Position numbers and translations under genes: made by a program. From Thalassovita aquimarina (lineage in GTDB: Bacteria; Pseudomonadota; Alphaproteobacteria; Rhodobacterales; Rhodobacteraceae), in the NCBI RefSeq assembly GCF_018219815.1, contig NZ_JADMKU010000001.1, positions 1 to 64,000 of the forward strand: a DNA stretch of 64,000 bases, written 5' to 3'. Below are positions 50,556 through 59,533 of the stretch, piece after piece; position 1 is the stretch's first letter, and every line of letters begins with the position of its first letter. The notes beneath the pieces were generated by a model. The model ran no database searches. It was not told the DNA's origin and saw only the letters and a program-made list of their open reading frames with translations.

Positions 50556-52304
50556 ATGAGCGAGCAGAAAAAGACAACCTATCCCGGCGGGTTCGACGCG
50601 ATCGTCGCGCAGATGGAAACCCGGATGGCGCCGTTCACCTATGGCCCCGGCGAAGAGTTGCCGCCACTCGATGTCGATTTCCAGCCATTGAAGCAAAAGC
50701 GGATGGATTCGGCGGCGCCGGAACTAGGGAAATCGTCGTCAACTTATGCCCGCAAGTATCGGGAATTGGCCGGGGAATTCGATTCCGAACCGGCGCTATT
50801 ACACCTGCACGGGCTACTTGTCGCCAATCTGCGCCGGGACGACCAGCCGCCCCACACGGCGCAGCTTTTCCTCCGGCTCTGGGCCGAGGAAGCCGATTAC
50901 CTGATCGCGCATCTCGACGCGCGCTGGCTGGTCTCGGCGGTCACCACCTTCGGCGATCACGGCCAGACCGAGCTGCAGCGCAGCCTCGGCCAATCGCTAT
51001 CGGTGCTGTTCGGGATGATGAAGCTCTATGAGACCGAACGGTTGTTTTCCGGATCGGCGCCGGATCAGGCCTTTGCGTGGAAACGCAAATCGGCCAAGCA
51101 ACTGGCGATGCAGATGGATGCCTACGCGATCACGGGCGGGGGGCTCGACATCAATATGCTGGGCCGGCTGTGGCAGGAGGCCGACAGGGACGAAGTGATC
51201 CGGCCCCTGGTGCAGCGGCTGCTGAGCCTGTTGATCGAGGACGACAAGACGGTGTTCCGCCGGTTGCGCACCATGCGGAGCCGAAAGGAAAAACAGCGCG
51301 CTGCCGGGGCAACGCCCGAGACCAAAAAGAAGCGCAACCCGGTGCCGGTGCCCGCATCGCGCCAGATCACCGATCCGGCACGCCTCAGGTGGGGCACGGT
51401 TTCACTGGTCAAGGCGCCGCTGGACGCGATCCTGCGCTTTGCCGCCCACAACCTGGATCTGGGGGCGCACCGGGTGCACATATACCTCGACGATCCCGAA
51501 CCGGCCACGGTCGCCGCACTGTCGCGGCATCCGCGGATCGAAGTCACCGCCTGCGACGTTGCCTATTGGGCGGCGCAGAAAAAGGACCGGATGGACAGCC
51601 ACCGGATGCGGCAGGTCTGGGTGGCGACACAGGCTTATTACGACACCGATTGCCATTGGCTGGCCCATATTGATGTCGATGAATTCCTGCTGCCGCAGCG
51701 GTCGATGGCCGAACACCTGGCCCGGGCAGAGCCCGACAAGATCGCAATACGCCTGACATCCGCGGAGCAAATGGCCGGGCAGGCGGAAGAGGTCTTCAAG
51801 CTGACCCCGCGCGCGGTGGGGCGGCCCGCGTCGGTGCTGGAGGACATCTATCCCACCTTCGGCCTGCATCTGCGCGGCGGCTTTATCAGCCATATCGAGG
51901 GAAAGCTTTTCGTGCGTACCGGCGTCGAGGGGATGCGTTTCGGTATTCATGCGATCCACTGGCAGGGCGAGCCAGCCACCAATATCGAAGAGATGCCGGG
52001 GATTTATGTCGGCCATGCCCATGCGCCGACATGGCAGCAATTCATCGCCGATCTGGCATTCCGCATGACCGATGGATCCTATCGCAAGGTCGCGGGAAAG
52101 GACCGGTTCCGCTTTGGGGACGTGGTGGATTTCCTGATCGAAAACGAGGGCGAGGAGGGGCTACGGACCCTGTACCAGGAGGTGTGTACCCTGACACCGA
52201 ATTTGGCACAGAAGCTCGGCGAAAACGGCATGCTGTTGGACTATCCGCTGCGATTGGAAGAAAAAATTTCCCGGGTTTTCGGCCCGTATCTGGAAGGGCG
52301 CTGA
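50556..52304 (+). CDS. glycosyltransferase family 2-like protein with an N-terminal helical domain
   Basis: A 582-aa protein. Residues 1-265 are a charged, mostly helical region I do not recognise, ending in a basic linker (KKKRNPVPVPAS). From about residue 270 it is a glycosyltransferase: LVKAPLDAILRFAAHNLDLG, then DCHWLAHIDVDEFLLPQ with the DxD motif. A histidine- and tryptophan-containing C-terminal part follows. The C-terminal half is similar to the next gene, and the two form a tandem pair. The product is probably a surface or extracellular sugar; this is inference. Confidence 0.8.
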   Translation: MSEQKKTTYPGGFDAIVAQMETRMAPFTYGPGEELPPLDVDFQPLKQKRMDSAAPELGKSSSTYARKYRELAGEFDSEPALLHLHGLLVANLRRDDQPPHTAQLFLRLWAEEADYLIAHLDARWLVSAVTTFGDHGQTELQRSLGQSLSVLFGMMKLYETERLFSGSAPDQAFAWKRKSAKQLAMQMDAYAITGGGLDINMLGRLWQEADRDEVIRPLVQRLLSLLIEDDKTVFRRLRTMRSRKEKQRAAGATPETKKKRNPVPVPASRQITDPARLRWGTVSLVKAPLDAILRFAAHNLDLGAHRVHIYLDDPEPATVAALSRHPRIEVTACDVAYWAAQKKDRMDSHRMRQVWVATQAYYDTDCHWLAHIDVDEFLLPQRSMAEHLARAEPDKIAIRLTSAEQMAGQAEEVFKLTPRAVGRPASVLEDIYPTFGLHLRGGFISHIEGKLFVRTGVEGMRFGIHAIHWQGEPATNIEEMPGIYVGHAHAPTWQQFIADLAFRMTDGSYRKVAGKDRFRFGDVVDFLIENEGEEGLRTLYQEVCTLTPNLAQKLGENGMLLDYPLRLEEKISRVFGPYLEGR

Positions 52305-52305
52305 G

Positions 52306-53253
52306 ATGAGCGCGCCGAAATGGGGAGTGGTGGCCACGATCAAGGCGCCGGTGGAGGATATTCTCGAATTCTGCGCCCATCATCTGGAAATCGGGGCGCA
52401 TCGGCTATTCATCTATCTCGACGACGACAACCGCGACGCTTTCCGCATCCTGTCCGCGCATCCCAAAATCCGGCCCGTCCTGACCGACGATCCCTATTGG
52501 AAGCGCCTGGGGATGAAACGGAGGGTCAAGCACCAGTCGCGGCAGTTCGAAAACGCCCGTCACGCCTATGGCCGGGCAGGGGACGTGCAGTGGCTCACCC
52601 ATATCGATGTCGATGAATTCCTCTGGTCGCTGGACCGGCCGTTGGCCGATCAGCTGGCCGACCTGCCGCCCGAATGCCTCTGCGCCCGTATCAGGCCGGT
52701 GGAGGCGCTGGCGGGCGGGGGCGATACGACCCACTTCAAGGGCTACAGCATCCGGCAGCCGAAACGCCGCAAGGAAACCGCCCGCATTTACCCCACCTTC
52801 GGGGAGCATCTGAACGGCGGCTTTCTCAGCCACGTGGCGGGCAAGATGATCTATCGCACCGGGGTCGGGGGGCTGAAGGTGCAGATTCACAACGTCTTCG
52901 TCGGCGACGAAATGAACCCCGGCCAGCGGGAACTGGACGGCACCCAGCTTCTGCACATGCATGCGAAAAGCTGGGAGGATTTCATCGCCGCCTTCCATTA
53001 CCGGCTGCAGAAGGGATCCTATCGAAGCGAGCTGAAGCCAAACATGCCGCGCGAGGAAGGCGGGTTGTCCCTGCACGAGCTGTTTTCGATGATCCACGAG
53101 GAAGACGGCGAAGAGGGGCTGCGCGCCTTCTACGATGAAGTCTGCACGGCGAATCCCGATTTGCTCGACCGGTTGCGCGCGCATGGGCACCTTCACAGCC
53201 ATGCGTTGTTCTTGCGGGATCGGCGTTCGCGTCACTTCCCCGCTTCGCTGTGA
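52306..53253 (+). CDS. glycosyltransferase family 2-like protein
   Basis: A 315-aa enzyme, a paralogue of the C-terminal half of the upstream gene: VVATIKAPVEDILEFCAHHL at the N-terminus, LFIYLDDDN, and WLTHIDVDEFLWSLDRPLAD with the DxD motif near residue 100. YPTFGEHLNGGFLSHVAGKM and HMHAKSWEDFIAAFHYRLQK are shared with its neighbour. It starts one base after the upstream stop, so the two are cotranslated. It lacks the long N-terminal domain. Confidence 0.85.
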   Translation: MSAPKWGVVATIKAPVEDILEFCAHHLEIGAHRLFIYLDDDNRDAFRILSAHPKIRPVLTDDPYWKRLGMKRRVKHQSRQFENARHAYGRAGDVQWLTHIDVDEFLWSLDRPLADQLADLPPECLCARIRPVEALAGGGDTTHFKGYSIRQPKRRKETARIYPTFGEHLNGGFLSHVAGKMIYRTGVGGLKVQIHNVFVGDEMNPGQRELDGTQLLHMHAKSWEDFIAAFHYRLQKGSYRSELKPNMPREEGGLSLHELFSMIHEEDGEEGLRAFYDEVCTANPDLLDRLRAHGHLHSHALFLRDRRSRHFPASL

Positions 53254-53418
53254 TAAAATCGTATCGGGGCAGGCATAAACCTTCCTATCCCTTTGTAAAA
53301 TCGGCCCTGCATTGACCCGAAGCCGGGTTTCGGGTAAACCCCGCGCTCATAGGGATTGCGCCATTGAGCGCCATATGGGCCGACCGGGCCGGTCCCAACT
53401 AGACGGTACGGGCCAGAA

Positions 53419-53441
53419 GTGTCCGTAAAGCACGGATACAC
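53419..53441 (+). promoter_or_regulatory. leader hairpin covering the ribosome binding site of the helicase gene
   Basis: TCCGT at 53422-53426 pairs with ACGGA at 53432-53436 across a five-base loop; GTG at 53419-53421 can pair with CAC at 53439-53441 after a two-base bulge. The ACGGA is the only ribosome-binding-like sequence, five bases before the ATG at 53442, so the hairpin could hide it. Confidence 0.35.
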
Positions 53442-54872
53442 ATGACAAAATTCTCCGATCTGAAACTTGCTCCCAAGGTCCTCAAGGCGATTGAAGAGGC
53501 TGGGTACGAAACGCCAACTCCCATTCAGGCGGGGGCCATTCCACCTGCGCTTGAAGGCCGCGACGTGTTGGGAATCGCCCAGACCGGCACCGGCAAGACC
53601 GCCAGCTTCGTGCTGCCGATGATCACGCTGCTGTCTAAGGGCCGCGCCCGGGCGCGGATGCCGCGATCTCTGGTGCTGTGCCCGACCCGTGAACTGGCGG
53701 CGCAGGTGGCGGAAAACTTCGACACCTATACCAAGCATCTAAAACTGACCAAGGCGCTGCTGATCGGCGGCGTGTCGTTCAAGGAACAAGATGCGTTGAT
53801 CGACCGCGGCGTCGACGTTCTGATCGCCACGCCCGGTCGCCTGCTGGACCACTTTGAGCGCGGCAAGCTGCTCTTGACCGGCGTGCAGATCATGGTGGTG
53901 GACGAAGCCGACCGGATGCTCGACATGGGGTTCATCCCCGATATCGAACGCATCTTCAGCCTGACGCCGTTCACCCGCCAGACGCTGTTCTTCTCGGCCA
54001 CCATGGCGCCGGAAATCGAACGGATCACCAACACCTTCCTGTCGAATCCCGAACGGATCGAGGTTGCCCGCCAGGCGACCACCTCGGAAACCATCACCCA
54101 GGGCGTGGTGAAATTCAAAGCCTCGCGCAAGGATCGCGAAGCCAGCGAGAAGCGCAAGCTGCTGCGGCTCTTGATCGACGGCGAAGGCGACAAGCTGAAA
54201 AACGCGATCATCTTCTGCAACCGCAAGTCGGATGTGGATATCGTCGCAAAATCGCTGAAGAAATACGGCTATGACGCATCGCCGATCCATGGCGACCTGG
54301 ATCAGAGCCAGCGGATGAAGACGCTGGATCAGTTCCGCGATGGAACGCTGCGGTTCCTGATCGCTTCGGACGTTGCCGCGCGCGGTCTGGATATTCCGGC
54401 CGTCAGCCACGTGTTCAATTTCGACGTTCCCGGCCATGCCGAGGATTACGTGCACCGGATCGGCCGTACCGGCCGTGCCGGGCGTGAAGGCACCGCGATT
54501 ACACTCTGTTCGCCGCGCGACGAGAAAAACTTCGCTTCGGTCGAGGCACTGGTGCAGAAGGAAATCCCGCAGCTGGACAACCCGTTGAACGATTTGAAAC
54601 CGGCCCCCCGCAAGGCGAAGAAAGACGTCGAGCAGGAAGAAACCGGCAAGGCAGAGACCGGCAAGGCAGCGCCCCGCAAGTCGGAGCTGGCTGGCAAGGA
54701 TGAGGCCGCCCCGGCACGGGAACCGCGTCAGGACAGCCGGAAGGAACCGCGCCGGGATCAGGACAACAACCGGGGTCGCCGGTCGCGCAAGCGTGATGAC
54801 AACGTGGTGGGCATGGGCGATCACATGCCGTCCTTCATCGCGCTCAGTTTCGACGAACGCCGCGCCGGCTGA
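53442..54872 (+). CDS. DEAD-box RNA helicase (RhlE type)
   Basis: A 476-aa helicase: Q motif near residue 20 (YETPTPIQAGAIPPALEGRD), motif I AQTGTGKTASF, motif II VVDEADRMLDMGFIPDIERI, motif III FFSATMAPEIE, motif VI HRIGRTGRAGREG. The C-terminal 100 residues are rich in Lys, Arg, Glu and Asp with repeated short units, as in RhlE proteins. It likely works in RNA unfolding or degradation, possibly with RNase J. A terminator follows at 54904-54929. Confidence 0.92.
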   Translation: MTKFSDLKLAPKVLKAIEEAGYETPTPIQAGAIPPALEGRDVLGIAQTGTGKTASFVLPMITLLSKGRARARMPRSLVLCPTRELAAQVAENFDTYTKHLKLTKALLIGGVSFKEQDALIDRGVDVLIATPGRLLDHFERGKLLLTGVQIMVVDEADRMLDMGFIPDIERIFSLTPFTRQTLFFSATMAPEIERITNTFLSNPERIEVARQATTSETITQGVVKFKASRKDREASEKRKLLRLLIDGEGDKLKNAIIFCNRKSDVDIVAKSLKKYGYDASPIHGDLDQSQRMKTLDQFRDGTLRFLIASDVAARGLDIPAVSHVFNFDVPGHAEDYVHRIGRTGRAGREGTAITLCSPRDEKNFASVEALVQKEIPQLDNPLNDLKPAPRKAKKDVEQEETGKAETGKAAPRKSELAGKDEAAPAREPRQDSRKEPRRDQDNNRGRRSRKRDDNVVGMGDHMPSFIALSFDERRAG

Positions 54873-54903
54873 TCCGTCGGTAGATCCTATCGTCAGAAAA
54901 TGC

Positions 54904-54929
54904 AAAAGGCCGCCCGGGGGCGGCCTTTT
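54904..54929. terminator. bidirectional terminator between the helicase and LysM/M23 genes
   Basis: AAAAGGCCGCC (54904-54914) and GGCGGCCTTTT (54919-54929) form an 11-bp stem with a four-base CGGG loop and a T tract on both strands. Confidence 0.9.
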
Positions 54930-54991
54930 ACATTGCGGGAAACAATGCACGATCCGTGGGCCGTGCAGCGCGGCGGGTCCCTTATGTCCTA

Positions 54992-56191
54992 TCAGTTCAG
55001 ATAGGGCATCGGGTCGACGCTATCGAAGCCCTTGCGGACCTCGAAATGCACGTAATTCGACTTGTCCTGTCGGATCTTCGCGATGGTCTGGCCCCGTTTT
55101 ACGCTGTCGCCCTTGGCGACGCTGATCCCGTCGACATTGGCATAGACCGTCAGCAATCCGTCGGCGTGCTTTAACACCACGATCGGCACCTTGTCGGCGT
55201 CCGATGTAATCGCTGCGACGCTGCCGGCCGTTGCCGCCTTTACCGGCGTGCCCGGGGCGGCCGAAATGTCGATGCCGTCGGTCTTGCCCTTCTTGTATTC
55301 GCGGATGATGCTGCCATTGACCGGCATGTCCATGCGCGACGACGTGGTCTTCTTGGTCTGGGTCTTGCCAAGGTCCGGCGTGTCGGGCTTTACCGCCGGC
55401 TGCGCAGCCGGGGTGGTTTTTTCCGCCGGTAACGGCTTGGAGGCGCTTGGCGGAATGGGGGTGGGGCTGCCCTGACCCGGATTGGTGGTGGTCTTGGGCG
55501 TTACCGCCGCTTTCTGCGCGGTTTTGGCATCGGGCACCGGGATCAGCAGGTATTGGCCTTCGCGGATGGTAAATTGCGGGTCCAGCCCGTTCCATTCCGC
55601 CAGCGACCGGACGCTGACATCGTAGAGCCGCGAAATCGTGTAGGCGGTTTCACCGCGCACCACCTTGTGACGGATCGGTTCAATCCCGACCTGCGGTTTT
55701 GCCGTGCCGCTGGCAGCGGGCTTGTCCGCGGCGGACTCCAGCGTCGTGGTTTCCACGCGCGCCGGTTCCGCCTTGTCGATGGCACCGCCGGCAAGGGCGG
55801 CGATATCGACGTTGCTCGGTGGCTGGATCGGGCCGCTGCCGGGTTCCGGCACCCGCCCGGGCAGGGCGAGGATTTCATCCTTGTGCAGCGGATCGCTGGG
55901 AGACAGGCCGTTGTAGCGTGCCAGTTCCGCTGCGTTCATCCCGATGCGGTCGGCGACGTTGGCCACGGTGTCGCCGCGCCGCGCCACCGCGACCTGGTAA
56001 CTGGGATAGGACAGCACGCCGCGTTCATCCGGCTCGGGCCGGTGTCCGCTGGCCTGCCGGGCCGCATCGGCGGTGTTCAGGCTGTCGCCGAAATGGCCAC
56101 GCAAGTCAAAATCGAACGGCTGGCCACAGCCGGCCAGCATCGCCAAGGCCGGGACCGCCCAAACCAGGCGCGATTTGCGGGAATAAGACAT
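54992..56191 (-). CDS. LysM/M23 lipoprotein, probably a non-catalytic NlpD-like amidase activator
   Basis: A 399-aa lipoprotein with a lipobox (LAMLAGCGQ near residue 18). Two LysM domains follow (VARRGDTVANVADRIGMNAA, then VRGETAYTISRLYDVSVRSL), then a Pro/Thr-rich linker and a C-terminal M23 domain (PVNGSIIREYKKGKTDGIDI, ending SNYVHFEVRKG). Active M23 peptidases need HxxxD and HxH; here the first reads TDGID with Thr for His, and the last reads YVH with Tyr for the first His. It therefore probably activates cell-wall amidases instead of cutting peptides itself, as NlpD and EnvC do. Confidence 0.88.
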   Translation of the reverse strand: MSYSRKSRLVWAVPALAMLAGCGQPFDFDLRGHFGDSLNTADAARQASGHRPEPDERGVLSYPSYQVAVARRGDTVANVADRIGMNAAELARYNGLSPSDPLHKDEILALPGRVPEPGSGPIQPPSNVDIAALAGGAIDKAEPARVETTTLESAADKPAASGTAKPQVGIEPIRHKVVRGETAYTISRLYDVSVRSLAEWNGLDPQFTIREGQYLLIPVPDAKTAQKAAVTPKTTTNPGQGSPTPIPPSASKPLPAEKTTPAAQPAVKPDTPDLGKTQTKKTTSSRMDMPVNGSIIREYKKGKTDGIDISAAPGTPVKAATAGSVAAITSDADKVPIVVLKHADGLLTVYANVDGISVAKGDSVKRGQTIAKIRQDKSNYVHFEVRKGFDSVDPMPYLN

Positions 56192-56273
56192 CTCGATTTC
56201 CTCAACTTTCTGCCCGCCCCTGTTTGCCGGGGCTTGAGCGCAGCACTCTAGTAACTAGTGTAGCATAACATGT

Positions 56274-56924
56274 CTAACCGTCGCGTCCCAAGCCCTCGAT
56301 CAGGGGGACGAAACGCACGGGGCGCAATTCGTCATATTCGAAACCGTCTTCGGTCCGGGTGACGCGGATCAGGCTTTGCACATGGTCCGACTGACCCACC
56401 GGCAACACCATGATGCCGCCGACCTTCAGTTGCGCCAGCAGCGGCGGCGGCGGGTCCTCGGCGGCGGCGGTCACGATGATGCGGTCGAAGGGCGCCTGAT
56501 CGGGCAGGCCGAAACTGCCGTCCGAAGAAATCGCGGTGATATTGCTGAGATCCATCGCGGCGAAGATGTCGCGCGCTTCCATCACCAGCCGCTTGTGCCG
56601 GTCGACGGTGTAGACCCGGCGCGCCAGCAGGCTGAGGATCGCGGCCTGGTAACCGGACCCGGTGCCGACTTCCAGAACCTTGTCGCGCGGCCGCACGTTC
56701 AGCGCCTGGGTCATCAGCCCCACCACCGAAGGCTGGCTGATGGTCTGACCGCAGGCGATCGGCAAAGGCATGTCCTCGTAAGCGCGTTCGGCGAACAGCC
56801 CCTTGATGAAGGCACCGCGATCGATCTTTTCCATCGCCTCCAGCACGCGCTGATCGGTCACGCCCTTGGAGCGGAGGGCGAACAGGAATTGCATCTTGCG
56901 TGTGGCGACGTCGTCTTCGCTCAT
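56274..56924 (-). CDS. pcm: protein-L-isoaspartate O-methyltransferase
   Basis: A 216-aa enzyme that methylates damaged isoaspartyl residues for repair. The SAM motif [20 protein letters not shown] is near residue 81, [20 protein letters not shown] precedes it (substrate site), and [20 protein letters not shown] lies later. The start overlaps the surE stop by four bases; surE-pcm and the LysM lipoprotein are a conserved proteobacterial stationary-phase cluster. Confidence 0.93.
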   Translation of the reverse strand: MSEDDVATRKMQFLFALRSKGVTDQRVLEAMEKIDRGAFIKGLFAERAYEDMPLPIACGQTISQPSVVGLMTQALNVRPRDKVLEVGTGSGYQAAILSLLARRVYTVDRHKRLVMEARDIFAAMDLSNITAISSDGSFGLPDQAPFDRIIVTAAAEDPPPPLLAQLKVGGIMVLPVGQSDHVQSLIRVTRTEDGFEYDELRPVRFVPLIEGLGRDG

Positions 56925-57703
56925 TCTATGACCTTCAGCTGCTCCAGCATGTCGTGATCGGTCAGGTCGGCGCGCATCGGCGTGACCGAGATATAGCCGT
57001 CCAGGTTGACCGCCGCGTCGGTGCCGGGCGCGGTCGGGATATGCTGGTCACCGCCCTTGATCCAAAGGAATTGCCGCCCCGAGGGCGACCGGTGCGGTTC
57101 GACCCCGAAATGGGTGTGGCGGCGGAACCCCTGCGGCGCGATGCGTGCGCCCTTGACGTCCTTCGCCGCCAGGGGCGGGAAGTTGACGTTGAAGAACAGC
57201 CGGTAATCTTTCTCCGCGTCGGGTAGCGCGGCGAGCAATTTGCGGATCAAAGCGGCGCCGTGTACCTCGGCGGCCTCGAACGGGTTGTCGGCCTGGAAAT
57301 TGTAGGGGCCGAGATATTGCGACAGCGCGATCGAGCGGATGCCCTGCAACGCGCCCTCCATCGCGCCGCCCAGCGTGCCGGAATACAGCGCGTTCTCGGC
57401 CGAATTGTTGCCGCGGTTGACACCCGACAGGATCAGGTCGGGGCGCACGTCGCCCATCACGTGATGCAGGCCGGCAAGAACGCAATCGGCCGGGCTGCCC
57501 TCGGCGGCATAGCGGCGTTCGCCCATCTTGGCGACCATCATCGGGTGGGTGTAGCTGATGCAATGGGCAACGCCCGATTGTTCGAAGGCGGGCGCGACGA
57601 CCCAGACCTCGCCTTCGGGGCCGGCCAGGTCCCGCGAGATCTTTTCCAGCACTTTCAGCCCCGGTGCGTTGATGCCGTCGTCATTGGTGATCAGAATACG
57701 CAA
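56921..57703 (-). CDS. surE: 5'-nucleotidase SurE
   Basis: A 260-aa nucleoside monophosphate phosphatase. It starts [20 protein letters not shown], where the DD pair binds the metal, and continues with GTPADCV-like [19 protein letters not shown] and [20 protein letters not shown]. It is paired with pcm, as in most proteobacteria. The length and motifs are standard. Confidence 0.95.
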   Translation of the reverse strand: MRILITNDDGINAPGLKVLEKISRDLAGPEGEVWVVAPAFEQSGVAHCISYTHPMMVAKMGERRYAAEGSPADCVLAGLHHVMGDVRPDLILSGVNRGNNSAENALYSGTLGGAMEGALQGIRSIALSQYLGPYNFQADNPFEAAEVHGAALIRKLLAALPDAEKDYRLFFNVNFPPLAAKDVKGARIAPQGFRRHTHFGVEPHRSPSGRQFLWIKGGDQHIPTAPGTDAAVNLDGYISVTPMRADLTDHDMLEQLKVIE

Positions 57704-57797
57704 CTGCCTGCCCCTCGTCTGCTTGCGAACTTAGTAGAGAAAGGGCGCGGTCGGGGCAAGCGCTGCGGAGCTTTGCCGCCTGCGCGGCGCGGCGCTC

Positions 57798-58436
57798 TCA
57801 GAGCGCCGCCAAGAGCCGCTGTGCCTCGTCCTTGGGATGGATCAGCGCGCTGCGGTCTTCGCCGGGGAAAAACCGGGCACGGTTGGCCGTCGCCAACGGG
57901 CGCGGTTCCAGAATCCGCACTTTCGGGCCGGTCTTTGCGGTTTCCGCCGCCCAGCTGCGCGCCAGCGCGATCTGCGCCGCCTTGGTCGCGCCGTAAGCGC
58001 CGAAAAATTTCTGCCCCGCACGCGGATCGTCGAAGAACAGCGCCGTGCCTTCTTCGCCCAGAAGCGGCGCGACATAGGTGATCAGCCGACCCGTCGCGGT
58101 CACGTTGCAATCGACCGATTTTTCCCAGTCCTTGGCGTCGATGAACTGCGCCGGCGACAACGGCGCCGCGTGGATCGCCGTATGGGCCCACAGATCAACC
58201 GATCCCCAGCGGTCGTAGACCGAGCGGCAAAGCTGCGCCATCGCGTCCGGGTTGGTGATGTCCATCGGCGCCAAGGTCGCCTGACCGCCCGCCGCCTGGA
58301 TCCGGTCGTCGAGTTCTTCCAGGGCGCCGGTGGTGCGGGCCACGGCGACGATATGGTGGGTCTGGCAGAGCATTTCGGCCAGCCCCGCGCCCAGGCCGCG
58401 CGAGGCGCCGGTGATGAGTGCGATTTTCTGTGTCAT
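57798..58436 (-). CDS. short-chain dehydrogenase/reductase
   Basis: A 212-aa Rossmann protein: KIALITGASRGLGAGLAEML at the start (cofactor motif TGxxxGxG) and FGAYGATKAAQIALARSWAA carrying the YxxxK pair. The segment before it lacks the usual Ser in the catalytic position (TALFFDDPRAG). It is shorter than most SDRs. The ATG at 58436 gives the conserved N-terminus; the open frame extends upstream without homology. Specific substrate unknown. Confidence 0.85.
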   Translation of the reverse strand: MTQKIALITGASRGLGAGLAEMLCQTHHIVAVARTTGALEELDDRIQAAGGQATLAPMDITNPDAMAQLCRSVYDRWGSVDLWAHTAIHAAPLSPAQFIDAKDWEKSVDCNVTATGRLITYVAPLLGEEGTALFFDDPRAGQKFFGAYGATKAAQIALARSWAAETAKTGPKVRILEPRPLATANRARFFPGEDRSALIHPKDEAQRLLAAL

Positions 58437-58503
58437 GCCGGGGATGTGCGACCAATCCGGGGCTGCGTCAAGGGGAAAGCTCCCGAAAGGCCGGTAAGCC
58501 GTC

Positions 58504-59076
58504 TCAGTCCTGCAGCAGATGCGGCCGGATATCCTGCCCGAAGGCGGCGTAGATATCGAGAAGCTGGTCGAAGCTGATCCCGTCCCGCTGCGCCTTGGCC
58601 AGCGCACCTGAGGACGCCACCGCCACCGGCCGCGCCTCGGCGCCAAGGAACTGCAGCATCACCGGCAGCGGCGTTCCGGTTTCCGCCTCGAAGCCGGGCA
58701 GGCTGTTGGCCAGTTCCGCCGGGCATTCGTCGATCGCCGGCGCGTCGCGCCCGTCGAACGTGTCGAGATAGGCATAGAAGGCGGCCGGTTCCAGCCGCGC
58801 CCAGGGGGTCATGTGGAACAGTTCCTCGCTGCCCTGGATCGGGAAGGACAGCACCACGCGGATGAACCGGTCTTCGCCCTGGCGGCACAGGTCCGGCGAA
58901 AGCTGATCCTCGCCCACCTTGACGAAGGGCTGGTCTTCGCGCGCCTCATGCGGCCAGGTCGAGGGGTGGTCGAAGCCGAGGTCGAAGACGCCGGAAAAGC
59001 TTTGCCCGCAGCAGGGGCATTTGCGGTCCGGGTTGTTGAAACGCCGCCAGCGCGCATCGAGATCAAGCAGGGACAT
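58504..59076 (-). CDS. DUF2199 protein
   Basis: A 190-aa protein with a likely zinc site at the N-terminus (CPCCGQSFSGVFDLGFDHPS) and the conserved stretches RFIRVVLSFPIQGSEELFHM and AFYAYLDTFDGRDAP. This is the DUF2199 family, whose function is unknown. It is on the same strand as the SDR downstream, 67 bases apart, and may share a transcript with it. Confidence 0.8.
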   Translation of the reverse strand: MSLLDLDARWRRFNNPDRKCPCCGQSFSGVFDLGFDHPSTWPHEAREDQPFVKVGEDQLSPDLCRQGEDRFIRVVLSFPIQGSEELFHMTPWARLEPAAFYAYLDTFDGRDAPAIDECPAELANSLPGFEAETGTPLPVMLQFLGAEARPVAVASSGALAKAQRDGISFDQLLDIYAAFGQDIRPHLLQD

Positions 59077-59148
59077 GAATGGTTTCCTTAACGCGGTTGC
59101 GGCGCAGACTAGGCCGGGCCGGGCAGGGCGGCAAGGGTTGGAAGTGAC

Positions 59149-59442
59149 CTAGTGGCCGGCCATGTGCATGGCCCGGGATTCGGTCCCGCGCGTCAGTGTC
59201 AGCCGACCGTCCCCGATCGCCGTGATCCGCGCGCCGTCGACCATGTCGCCGGTCCGGACCCGGCGCAGTTCGCCGCGCGGCAGTTTCAGGTAGGCGGAGG
59301 ATCCGCTTGGCGTCAGAAACGTGCCGATCAGGCTGGTCTGGGCCAGCGGCAACTGACGGGTCTGGGTCGCGGCCCGGCGGGTTTTGGCGTTGGACTGCGC
59401 CGCCCTTGGGGCGGTCGCATCGGTAATACGGGTGACAGGCAT
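59149..59442 (-). CDS. small conserved protein of unknown function
   Basis: A 97-aa basic protein. The second half (GTFLTPSGSSAYLKLPRGEL, then VRTGDMVDGARITAIGDGRL) resembles the short beta-strand repeat of the C-terminal region of secretion-pilot proteins such as GspC, with the RTGDxVDGARITAIGDG pattern. The first half is low-complexity Ala, Thr and Arg. I see no signal peptide. It lies between purF and the DUF2199 gene. Role unknown. Confidence 0.6.
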   Translation of the reverse strand: MPVTRITDATAPRAAQSNAKTRRAATQTRQLPLAQTSLIGTFLTPSGSSAYLKLPRGELRRVRTGDMVDGARITAIGDGRLTLTRGTESRAMHMAGH

Positions 59443-59533
59443 GCAATCGTTACTCCGGTCAGGATACGGTGCAGACCGGCAATTTCCGTGCCGATCCCGC
59501 CGCGGCGGGACCGGGGTGGCTGTTTGACGCGGC

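Noticed and set aside
56248-56258. CTAG-TAA-CTAG small palindrome before the LysM/M23 gene
   Set aside because: Too short to call an operator, with no second copy nearby.
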